This document shows positions 6,588 to 13,955 of a DNA stretch of 29,241 nucleotides, one piece after another. Both the position numbers and the translations under genes were made by a program. How positions within the stretch are numbered: position 1 is the stretch's first letter; every line of letters starts with the position of its first letter. Source of the stretch: Methylococcus sp. UBA6136 (lineage in GTDB: Bacteria; Pseudomonadota; Gammaproteobacteria; Methylococcales; Methylococcaceae); the NCBI GenBank assembly GCA_002423305.1, contig DIVI01000212.1, positions 1 through 29,241 on the forward strand. Reading direction: 5' to 3'. The notes beneath the pieces were generated by a model. That model saw only the letters and a program-made list of their open reading frames with translations, was not told the origin of the DNA and did no database searches.

Positions 6588-7271
6588 ATGGCCGATATCG
6601 AAGTCTGGTCCCGCTACTTTCCTGAATTCTCATCCAATCCGGATGAGGCTTTGTCCCGTTTGATGAGCGCCGCCAACCTGCTGAATCTGCCGGCGGGCCA
6701 AACCATTTTTCAGCCCGGCGGCAACTGCGGAAATTACCTTCTGGTGCTCGCCGGCACCGTCCGTGTGCAGATTTTGACGCCAAGCGGCCGAGAGGTATTG
6801 CTTTACCGGGTCAACCCGGGCCATGCCTGCATTCTCACCACTTCGTGCTTGCTGGGGGCCAATGACTATCCGGCCTTCGGCATTACGGAAACGCAGGTCA
6901 CTGCGCTGGCTATTCCGGCCGGGGATTTCCATCAGGCCATCGGCCAATCGGCTTTCTTTCGGGCCTTTGTTTTTTCCGGATTTGCCGATCGATTATCCGG
7001 GGTCATTGTCCGGATGGAGGAGCTGCTTGAAGGGGACATTGACCGCATGCTGGCCAAGGCACTGTTGGACTCCGCCCGCGACGGCAAGGTAGACATGACC
7101 CATCAGGACCTGGCCGTTGCCATCGGCAGCGCTCGGGAAGTCGTTTCCCGGCACCTGAAGCGTCTGGAAATCAGGCAATGGGTGAAGCTGTCGCGCGGTT
7201 CGCTTCAGCTGATCAATTATGAAGCGCTGGAAACACTGGCCAGAGGATCGCAACCCGAAGCTCCCGCTTGA
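6588..7271 (+). CDS. Crp/Fnr-family transcriptional regulator
   Basis: This 227-residue regulator has an N-terminal cyclic-nucleotide-binding-like beta-roll (about 25-125, including LPAGQTIFQPGGNCGNYLLV and GTVRVQILTPSGREVLLYRV), a dimer helix (about 130-160), and a C-terminal winged HTH (about 166-212) with DLAVAIGSAREVVSRHLKRL as helix-turn-helix. The ATG at 6588 has GGAG upstream; an in-frame TTG at 6498 would add 30 low-complexity residues and is less likely. It lacks the N-terminal cysteine cluster of FNR and the cAMP-binding RS motif of CRP. Cysteines are at 47, 81 and 87; the CILTTSC pair is well placed to respond to redox or sulfur species (inference). It lies between the divergent cyd and RND/sqr units, and both carry a similar dyad, so it is the best candidate for their regulator. 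Confidence 0.9.
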   Translation: MADIEVWSRYFPEFSSNPDEALSRLMSAANLLNLPAGQTIFQPGGNCGNYLLVLAGTVRVQILTPSGREVLLYRVNPGHACILTTSCLLGANDYPAFGITETQVTALAIPAGDFHQAIGQSAFFRAFVFSGFADRLSGVIVRMEELLEGDIDRMLAKALLDSARDGKVDMTHQDLAVAIGSAREVVSRHLKRLEIRQWVKLSRGSLQLINYEALETLARGSQPEAPA

Positions 7272-7334
7272 TGGCATCAATGCCCCGGGGATTGCCGCCT
7301 TACCCCAGCCGGTTGGGTTTCATTCATGCATGAC

Positions 7335-7363
7335 TTGCACATATAATAATTACCTTATATAAC
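7335..7363 (+). promoter_or_regulatory. Predicted sigma70 promoter of the tolC-RND-sqr operon
   Basis: TTGCAC (7335-7340) and TATAAC (7358-7363) are separated by exactly 17 bp, about 48 bp upstream of the tolC-like ATG. This is the best sigma70-type match near this operon. The spacer holds the dyad at 7343-7358, whose right half-site overlaps the -10, so a bound protein would probably repress transcription. Confidence 0.5.
7343..7358. promoter_or_regulatory. Candidate operator dyad, tolC promoter
   Basis: ATAATAATTACCTTAT matches the cyd-promoter dyad (6341-6356) at 13 of 16 positions. A wider 6-bp inverted repeat, ATATAA at 7341-7346 with TTATAT at 7355-7360, overlaps it. As at cyd, the CTTAT half overlaps the -10 hexamer. 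Confidence 0.5.
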
Positions 7364-7410
7364 TCCACCAGCATGGGTATCTCTTCTAAAACAATGAGAC
7401 TGTTCCAGGA

Positions 7411-8793
7411 ATGACCCACCGGTTCCCCCCATCCTGGTGCCTTGTGTTGAGCTTGGGCCTGTTGACTTTTTCGCCGCTCGGTCCGGCCAAGGAAGCGGCC
7501 GCCGTCACCAAGAAGAGCGCCCTGCACACCATCAGCCTGAATGAGGCGATTGATCTGGCCTTCGCCCAGAATCCGGATCTGGCAGCCGCTTCCGCCCGCA
7601 TTGGCCAAGCCGAGTCGCGAGTGGCCGAGGTCGCTGCCGGCTTCTACCCGCAGCTCCAGGCGCGGGTGGGTTATGACTACACCAATAACCCGGCCCTGGC
7701 GTTCTCGTACATCGTCGCTCAGCGCCGTTTCAACGCCAACATGGCGGATTTCAACAATCAGATCAACAACCCGGGCTGGGTCTCCAACTTCAGACCCGAG
7801 CTGATCGGCACCATCAACCTGTATCGGGGCGGCCAGGACAGCTACATGCAGCAGGCGGCCGAGCTTGGCGTCAAGGCCAGCGAACTGGAACATGCCGCCC
7901 TGCGTAACCGACTGGCTTCGGCGGTAACGTCCGCCTACTACGCCGTGCTGTCTGCACCCAAACAGGAGGAAGTGGCCCAGCGCTCGGTCCACACCGTGGA
8001 AAAGGAAATGGAACTCACCCAGGCGCGCGTGGAAGAAGGGGCCGCCTTGCGGGGGGATGTGCTGTCACTGGAAGTGCGCTCCAAGGCAGCCCGCGAGGCC
8101 GAGCTACAGGCCCGAAACAACATCAAACTGTCGCAGTCGGCCCTGAAGACACTCATTGGGGAGTCCAGAACCGAGCTACCGGCTCTCCGCGAAACCGAAT
8201 TGCCCATCCCCGTCCTGAAAGAAAACCTGCTCTCGATGTTCGATCAGGCTTTTACCCAACGCCCGGAAATGCAGGCCGCGGAGCATCAGGTGCAAATTCG
8301 TCAAAACGAACTCGATGCCGCCAAGGGGGCTCACCTGCCGCGCGTCAATGCCTTTGCCGCCTATGGCTCAAACAGCCAGACCCCTAACCCCTCGGCCTAC
8401 AAGGACAATGCCAGCATTGGCATCAATGCTGAACTGGATCTGTTTGCCGGCGGCGCCATCAATGCGCGCATTTCGGGGGCCGAACGGCGGGTGGTGGAAG
8501 CCGAGGCGGTGCAGGAGAAAACCAAGCTGGAAATTGAAAATGAAGTCCGGCAAGCCTACTCCACGCTGGAGCAGGCGCTAGAGCGCGTCAAGGTGGCCGA
8601 GGCCGGAGCCCAATCAGCCGAGGAAGCCTTACGCCTGGTCAACGAGCAATACCATGGCGGGACGGCCACCGTCTCACGCTACCTTGAAGCCGAGACCGAT
8701 CGGGCCTCGGCCAATCTGCGTTCCATCGTGGCCCGCTTCGAGGCCCAGGTAGCTGAGGCCCAGTTACTCCAAGCTGTCGGACATTGGCGATGA
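7411..8793 (+). CDS. TolC-family outer membrane efflux protein
   Basis: This 460-residue protein is the outer-membrane channel of a tripartite pump. A signal peptide (about residues 1-27, ending in GPAKEAAA) is followed by two outer-membrane-efflux (OEP) repeats of long helices and short barrel strands. The first begins ISLNEAIDLAFAQNPDLAAASA with PQLQARVGYDY and RPELIGTINLYRGGQ. The second contains RPEMQAAEHQVQIRQNELDAAKG, LPRVNAFAAYGSN and GINAELDLFAGGAINARISG. It is the first gene of the operon. Its TGA overlaps the next ATG by 4 bases (ATGA). The ATG at 7411 is limited by an upstream in-frame TAA at 7387, and AGGA directly abuts it, so translation may be weak or coupled to the mini-ORF at 7394. 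Confidence 0.92.
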   Translation: MTHRFPPSWCLVLSLGLLTFSPLGPAKEAAAVTKKSALHTISLNEAIDLAFAQNPDLAAASARIGQAESRVAEVAAGFYPQLQARVGYDYTNNPALAFSYIVAQRRFNANMADFNNQINNPGWVSNFRPELIGTINLYRGGQDSYMQQAAELGVKASELEHAALRNRLASAVTSAYYAVLSAPKQEEVAQRSVHTVEKEMELTQARVEEGAALRGDVLSLEVRSKAAREAELQARNNIKLSQSALKTLIGESRTELPALRETELPIPVLKENLLSMFDQAFTQRPEMQAAEHQVQIRQNELDAAKGAHLPRVNAFAAYGSNSQTPNPSAYKDNASIGINAELDLFAGGAINARISGAERRVVEAEAVQEKTKLEIENEVRQAYSTLEQALERVKVAEAGAQSAEEALRLVNEQYHGGTATVSRYLEAETDRASANLRSIVARFEAQVAEAQLLQAVGHWR

Positions 8794-9275
8794 ATCAACA
8801 TCATCCCACCCGGCCCGCAGACAAGAATAAGGGCGCCATGCCCCACAAGCTGGCCATGATTCAAAAGTCCGGGGACATGCTGGTGGACATATTCCATTAT
8901 CTGGCCCTTTTCTGTATTGGTTCCACCATCGTCTGGTCAGCCTTTCATGATTACCTCGGCATGATGGCGACCGGCCATGCTTCCCTTGAAGACATTCTTC
9001 TGCTCTTTATTTATCTTGAGCTTGGCGCCATGGTCGGCATCTATTTCCGGACCCGCCGACTGCCCGTCCAGTTTCTCATCTACATCGCCATCACCGCCCT
9101 TTCACGGCATCTGGTGATTGACGTGCAAAAAGTCTCGGACGATTTTCATCTCTATCTATTGCTCAGCATTGCCGGAGCCATCGGGGTGCTCAGCCTGGCC
9201 ATCCTCGTACTGTCATTCACAGCCAAACGATACGGTTGCCCTGAAGAAGGGCCTGAAGCCAATCGCCCCCATTGA
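8790..9275 (+). CDS. PsiE-family membrane protein
   Basis: This 161-residue protein has about four membrane helices: FHYLALFCIGSTIVWSAF, ILLLFIYLELGAMVGIYF, FLIYIAITALSRHLVID and LYLLLSIAGAIGVLSLAIL. The sequence LEDILLLFIYLELGAMVGIYF followed by TRRLPVQFLIYIAITALSRHL is the PsiE (phosphate-starvation-inducible E, PF06146) signature. The function of PsiE is unknown. The ATG at 8790 overlaps the tolC stop; a TTG at 8784 is an unlikely alternative. Placement between an efflux channel and its adaptor, with tight coupling on both sides, suggests a role in the same system. Confidence 0.82.
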   Translation: MNQHHPTRPADKNKGAMPHKLAMIQKSGDMLVDIFHYLALFCIGSTIVWSAFHDYLGMMATGHASLEDILLLFIYLELGAMVGIYFRTRRLPVQFLIYIAITALSRHLVIDVQKVSDDFHLYLLLSIAGAIGVLSLAILVLSFTAKRYGCPEEGPEANRPH

Positions 9276-9291
9276 TTTTCAAGGCATCCGC

Positions 9292-10374
9292 ATGTCCCAC
9301 TCCGAAAAGACCCCCACTTCAAAAAAACTTGCCCAGATTGGGGTCACCACCATCGCGCTGGCGCTCGTGCTGGTCTGGATGGAAGGCGGTTTTGAGAATA
9401 AAACCGCGCCCGGCATGAGCGGAGCGGTGGCTGCCGAGCGACCGGCAACGGGCATGACGGCGCGCGTCGAGCGGCGCGAGACGGAAGAGCTCTTCAACTG
9501 GCCGGCGACGGTCGCGGCGCTGACCGTAACCCAAGTGGCGCCCAAGATGCCCGGCAGGATTCTGGACATCACCGTGCGCGCCGGTACCCCGGTCAAGCGT
9601 GATCAGGTTCTGGTGCGGCTGAATGCCACCGAGAACCGTGCTCGCCTGGAACAGGCCCGCTCCGCGCTGGTGGCGGCCGAAGCCGAGGCGCACCGCGCTC
9701 GGACCGATGCCGTGCGGATTCAGAACCTCTACGACAGGGAAGCCGCCACCCGCCGGGATCTTGACAGTGTCCTGGCCGCCACCCGTGCGGCGGATGCCTT
9801 GGCCGTGCAAGCCAGAGAGGCCGTTCGCGAAGCCCAGTCGCACCTGAATGATGCCGTCCTGACAGCGCCCTTCGACAGCGTCGTCGTGTCCCGCAATCAG
9901 GAGCCCGGCGACATGGCCTTGCCGGGTCTTCCCGTCCTCACCCTTCAGCAATCCCAGCATCTCAGGGTAGAGGCCGCAATCCCGGCCACCTGTGCAGACA
10001 AGATTGCCGTGGGTCACGTGCTGGTGGCCCGCATCGGCGCCCCCGCGAGGGAGATCCGGGTAACGGTCGATGAGATTCAACCCTCGGCCGATGCACAGAC
10101 CCGCACCGTGTTGGTCAAGGCCCGGCTACCCGCCAATACCGCGACCCAGCCGGGTGCCTTCGCCTGGTTGCAACAAGCCTGTGGACATGAATCTGTCCTG
10201 TTGTTGCCGGCGGCTGCCGTCACCCGCATCGGCCAATTGGAAAGCGTCCGACTCGTCACCGATGGCCAGACCCGGTTACGCCATGTCCGCACCGGCAAGC
10301 ATCTCGGTGATACCGTCGAAATTCTTTCCGGCCTGAGCGAAGGCGATACTGTGCAGATTGCCGGAGATCGCTGA
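9292..10374 (+). CDS. RND efflux periplasmic adaptor subunit
   Basis: This 360-residue membrane-fusion protein links the inner-membrane permease to the TolC-like channel. The N-terminal anchor spans about residues 13-30 (LAQIGVTTIALALVLVWM), with no lipobox. A split lipoyl domain follows (VAPKMPGRILDITVRAGTPV KRD at about 82-103, and LTAPFDSVVVSRNQEPGDMA at about 190-209), separated by a helical hairpin of about 115-186. Then come the beta-barrel (VRVTVDEIQP-like region) and the membrane-proximal domain. I start at ATG 9292, 16 bp after psiE, with AAGG upstream; the longer frame from 9118 lies inside psiE. Its TGA overlaps the next ATG by one base. The substrate cannot be read from the sequence. 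Confidence 0.9.
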   Translation: MSHSEKTPTSKKLAQIGVTTIALALVLVWMEGGFENKTAPGMSGAVAAERPATGMTARVERRETEELFNWPATVAALTVTQVAPKMPGRILDITVRAGTPVKRDQVLVRLNATENRARLEQARSALVAAEAEAHRARTDAVRIQNLYDREAATRRDLDSVLAATRAADALAVQAREAVREAQSHLNDAVLTAPFDSVVVSRNQEPGDMALPGLPVLTLQQSQHLRVEAAIPATCADKIAVGHVLVARIGAPAREIRVTVDEIQPSADAQTRTVLVKARLPANTATQPGAFAWLQQACGHESVLLLPAAAVTRIGQLESVRLVTDGQTRLRHVRTGKHLGDTVEILSGLSEGDTVQIAGDR

Positions 10375-13300
10375 TGAGCGAAGACCTGCAAAACCCCGAT
10401 CGCGGACTGACCTCGCGCATCGTCCATCTGTTCATCACTTCCAAGCTTTCGCTGCTGCTGCTGATTGCCTCTTTCCTGCTCGGTTTCGCCGCGTTGATGC
10501 TGACGCCGCGCGAGGAAGAACCGCAGATCGTCGTACCCGTTGCGGACGTCCTGATCTCGGCACCGGGCGCTTCCGCCGAAGAGGTGGAAAAACTGGTCGC
10601 TACACCGCTCGAATCCATGCTGCGTGAGGTCGACGGCGTGGAATACGTTTATTCGGCTTCCCAGGAAAACCAGGCGATGGTCACGGTGCGCTTCTTCGTC
10701 GGCGAAGACCGCGAGGACAGCCTGGTCAAGGTCTGGAGCAAGTTGATGTCGAACCAGGACCGCATACCGCCCGTGGTCGCCAACTGGAGTGTGAAGCCGG
10801 TTGAAATCGACGATGTCCCCATCGTGACCCTCACCCTGTCGTCACCCGAGGCCGCATACGATAGTGCGGCATTGCGCCGAATCGCCGATGAGATGAAGGA
10901 CAAGCTCGCGCTGGTCGACAATGCGGGACGCATCGTCGTGGTCGGGGGGGAGCAACGCCGGGTACTGGTCTATCCCGATCCGATCCGTTTGGCGGCGCAC
11001 AATTTAACGATCTCCGAGCTCCTGCAGGCGCTGAAAGCCGCCAATGTCGGCATTCGGGCGGGCAGCTTTGATCAGGCCAACCGCAGCGTCTGGCTGGATG
11101 CCGGTCCGGCCTTTGATCGGGTTGAGGATGTCGCGTCCACACCCGTTCTCAGCCAGGCCGGGCGCATCGTCTATTTGCGTGACGTCGCCCGCATCGAGGA
11201 TGCTCCGGCGGAAGCCACGAACTACACGCGGATCGGGTTTGGTCCGGCTGCGAGTGAAAGCCGGACCATCACCCCCGCCGAGACGCATCAGCCCGAAAGC
11301 CATCCCGACGTGGCCCTGCCAAAACCGGGCGAGCTGCGGCAGGCCGTCACCATTGGCATTTCCAAGCGCAAGGGGGCGAATGCCGTGGCCGTGGCCGAGC
11401 AGGTCATCGAAACCGCCCGTGAACTTCGCGGTGAGCTGATTCCCGAAGACGTCACCCTCACCGTGACCCGCGACAACGGTGAAACCGCAAACCACAAGGT
11501 CAACGAACTGGTGAAGCACCTGATGATCGCCATTGTGACCATCGTCATTTTGCTGGTGTTCGCCCTCGGCCCCAAGGAAGCCTTCATCGTCGCGCTGGCG
11601 GTGCCGATGACGCTGGGCGTCACCCTGCTCTGCGACCTGATCTTTGGTTACACCATCAACCGCGTGACCCTGTTTGCCTTGATCCTGTCACTGGGCCTGC
11701 TGGTGGATGACCCGATCGTCGATGTCGAAAACATCTTCCGTCACTTCCAGCTCCGCAAGGAGCCGCCGCTGGATGCAGCACTGAGCGCCATCGAGGAAGT
11801 GCGGCCGCCGACCATCTTTGCCACCTTCGCGGTCATCGTCTCCTTTCTACCGATGTTCTTCATCACCGGCATGATGGGGCCTTACATGGCGCCGATGGCG
11901 TTCAACGTGCCGGTGGCCATGCTCATGTCGCTGCTAGTGGCTTTCACCGTGACCCCTTGGGCGACCTATCACCTGCTGCAAAGCGAATACGGCAAGGGCG
12001 AGATGGAGGACCCGAAAGCCTCCTCGCTGTGGCGATTCTATGACCGAACCCTGCGCCCGATGCTGGAGGCACCCAACAAGTCACGGATTTTTTTGATACT
12101 TGTGTTTGTGGCCTTCGTGGCCTCTGCCCTGCTCGCAGTCTATCGCTTTGTTCCGTTGAAGCTACTCCCCTATGACAACAAGGATGAGTTGCAATTGGTC
12201 ATCGACATGCCACGAGGATCGACCCTGGAGAGCACCGATGCCGTGGCGCGTGATCTGGGCGATTATTTTGCCCGGATCAACGAGATCACCGATTACGAAA
12301 CCTATGTGGGCAACGCCTCGCCGATGGATTTCAACGGCATGGTGCGTCATTACTATCAGCGTGCCTCATCCCACCAGGGTGACATCCGCATCAATCTGCT
12401 CCCGAAAGAGCGGCGCGAGCACAAGTCACACGAAATTGCCCTGCGCATGCGCCAGGATATCGAGCGCATCGGCAAGGCGCACGGTGCCAACCTCAAAATC
12501 GTCGAAGGTCCACCCGGCCCACCGGTCCTGTCCACCTTTGTGGCCGAGGTCTATGCTCCGCTGAATGCCACCGCCGACGAACTGGCCAAGGTGACGGAAC
12601 AGGTGCGTGAGGAGGTCTCCGGCATCAAGGGGATTGCCGATGTTGACGATTTCGTCGATGAACCGCAGACGGTTATCCACTTTCGTCTGAACCGTCAGCA
12701 GGCTGCCCAGCATGGCGTGACGGTCGCCGATGTGGCGCAGACCCTGCAAATGGCCCTGCGAGGGCAGAGTGCAGGCGTGGTTCACGTGCCCGGCGAACGC
12801 CAGCCGCTGGAGATCGAGATTCGCCTCACCCGGCCTCAGCGATCCTCGATGGCGGATCTTGAAACATTGCGCGTTCGTGGTGCCGATGGCAGCTTGATTC
12901 CTCTCGGCGAAATCGGCGAAGCCACCGAGGAACTGGCCGAACAGACCATCTTCCACAAGAATCTCAAGCGGCTGAACTATGTCATCGCCGAGATGGTGGG
13001 CCGGGAACCGGTCGAAGCCGTTCTTGACTGGGGTGATATTCGCGATAAGCACCCGCTACCCGCCGGCTATACCGTTGATCTCGCGGGTGAAGGCGAATGG
13101 AAGATCACCGTCGATGTTTTTCGCGACCTCGGCCTGGCCTTCGGCGCCGCACTGCTGATGATCTATGTGCTCCTGGTCGCGCAGACCGGCTCGCTAGGCA
13201 TGCCGCTGATCATCATGGTGGCGATTCCGCTGACCGTCATCGGCATCATGCCGGGTTTCTGGATGCTCAACGTCTTCTTTACCGACCCTGTCGGAGGCTA

Positions 13301-13658
13301 CGACAACCCCATTCTGTTCACTGCCACAGCCATGATCGGCATGATCGCACTGGCCGGCATTGTGGTTCGGAACTCCATCATCCTGATTGACTTCATCGAA
13401 CGACTCCGCGAACAAGGCAAGTCACTGAACGAGGCACTGATAGAAGCAGGTGGAACGCGCATGCGCCCAATCTTCCTGACGGCCGGCGCGGCATTATCCG
13501 GCTCGCTGATCATCACACTGGATCCGGTATTTTCGGGATTGGCCTGGAGCTTCATCTTCGGCATTTTCGCCTCGACCGCCTTTTCGCTTTACGTGGTGCC
13601 GCTGGTTTACTTCCTGATCAATCGGGACAAGCCCGAACCTGCGCCCCAATCAACCTGA
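10374..13658 (+). CDS. RND efflux permease (AcrB/HAE type)
   Basis: This 1094-residue inner-membrane pump exchanges protons for a substrate exported through the adaptor and TolC-like channel. It has the RND layout of twelve helices and two large periplasmic loops. Helix 4 carries the proton-relay pair Asp445-Asp446 in SLGLLVDDPIVDVENIF, with Pro447 replacing the usual Ala. The permease repeats are clear: ATPLESMLREVDGVEYVYS, PGASAEEVEKLV, and in the second half ALAGIVVRNSIILIDFIERL and GGTRMRPIFLTAGAALSGS. Near the N-terminus, LMLTPREEEPQIVVP is typical of a subgroup of drug/solvent-type pumps. A linker of about 30 residues (SRTITPAETHQPESHPDV) is inserted after the first pore-domain region. 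No heavy-metal (CusA) Met residues stood out, so an organic or sulfur-containing substrate is more likely; this is inference. Confidence 0.95.
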   Translation: MSEDLQNPDRGLTSRIVHLFITSKLSLLLLIASFLLGFAALMLTPREEEPQIVVPVADVLISAPGASAEEVEKLVATPLESMLREVDGVEYVYSASQENQAMVTVRFFVGEDREDSLVKVWSKLMSNQDRIPPVVANWSVKPVEIDDVPIVTLTLSSPEAAYDSAALRRIADEMKDKLALVDNAGRIVVVGGEQRRVLVYPDPIRLAAHNLTISELLQALKAANVGIRAGSFDQANRSVWLDAGPAFDRVEDVASTPVLSQAGRIVYLRDVARIEDAPAEATNYTRIGFGPAASESRTITPAETHQPESHPDVALPKPGELRQAVTIGISKRKGANAVAVAEQVIETARELRGELIPEDVTLTVTRDNGETANHKVNELVKHLMIAIVTIVILLVFALGPKEAFIVALAVPMTLGVTLLCDLIFGYTINRVTLFALILSLGLLVDDPIVDVENIFRHFQLRKEPPLDAALSAIEEVRPPTIFATFAVIVSFLPMFFITGMMGPYMAPMAFNVPVAMLMSLLVAFTVTPWATYHLLQSEYGKGEMEDPKASSLWRFYDRTLRPMLEAPNKSRIFLILVFVAFVASALLAVYRFVPLKLLPYDNKDELQLVIDMPRGSTLESTDAVARDLGDYFARINEITDYETYVGNASPMDFNGMVRHYYQRASSHQGDIRINLLPKERREHKSHEIALRMRQDIERIGKAHGANLKIVEGPPGPPVLSTFVAEVYAPLNATADELAKVTEQVREEVSGIKGIADVDDFVDEPQTVIHFRLNRQQAAQHGVTVADVAQTLQMALRGQSAGVVHVPGERQPLEIEIRLTRPQRSSMADLETLRVRGADGSLIPLGEIGEATEELAEQTIFHKNLKRLNYVIAEMVGREPVEAVLDWGDIRDKHPLPAGYTVDLAGEGEWKITVDVFRDLGLAFGAALLMIYVLLVAQTGSLGMPLIIMVAIPLTVIGIMPGFWMLNVFFTDPVGGYDNPILFTATAMIGMIALAGIVVRNSIILIDFIERLREQGKSLNEALIEAGGTRMRPIFLTAGAALSGSLIITLDPVFSGLAWSFIFGIFASTAFSLYVVPLVYFLINRDKPEPAPQST

Positions 13659-13676
13659 CCGAACCGGAGGAGTTCC

Positions 13677-13904
13677 ATGAACGCTGAACGCATTGTACGT
13701 ATCGTCGCCGGATTATTTGTCCTGCTCTCCCTGAGTCTGGGCGTCGAAGCCAGCCCCCTGTTCCATAGCCAGAAATGGCTGTGGTTCACCGCCTTTGTAG
13801 GGCTCAACCTTTTCCAGAGTGGATTCACCCAGTTCTGCCCTCTGGAAATGATGCTGAAAAAACTGGGCGTTCGATCCAGCTGTCAGGCCCCTTCCTGTCA
13901 CTAA
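13677..13904 (+). CDS. DUF2892 (YgaP-like) membrane protein
   Basis: This 75-residue protein has two membrane helices, IVRIVAGLFVLLSLSLG and WLWFTAFVGLNLFQSGF, and ends with the DUF2892 signature FCPLEMMLKKLGVR. This domain forms the membrane part of YgaP, where it is joined to a rhodanese; standalone copies commonly neighbour sulfide and persulfide genes. Here it directly precedes sqr. Cysteines are at 54, 69 and 74, the last two in a short tail (SCQAPSCH) that is uncommon and could bind metal or sulfur. A strong GGAGGAG lies upstream of the ATG, and the gene follows the permease by 18 bp. It should be cotranscribed. Confidence 0.88.
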   Translation: MNAERIVRIVAGLFVLLSLSLGVEASPLFHSQKWLWFTAFVGLNLFQSGFTQFCPLEMMLKKLGVRSSCQAPSCH

Positions 13905-13955
13905 CCAAAACCACCAAAAGGCGGCATTGCCTTAACTAACCCGAGGAGAACTCCC

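Noticed and set aside
7394..7414. Mini-ORF (six codons) overlapping the tolC-like start as ATGA
   Set aside because: Very short, with no clear ribosome binding site; probably chance, although coupling cannot be excluded.
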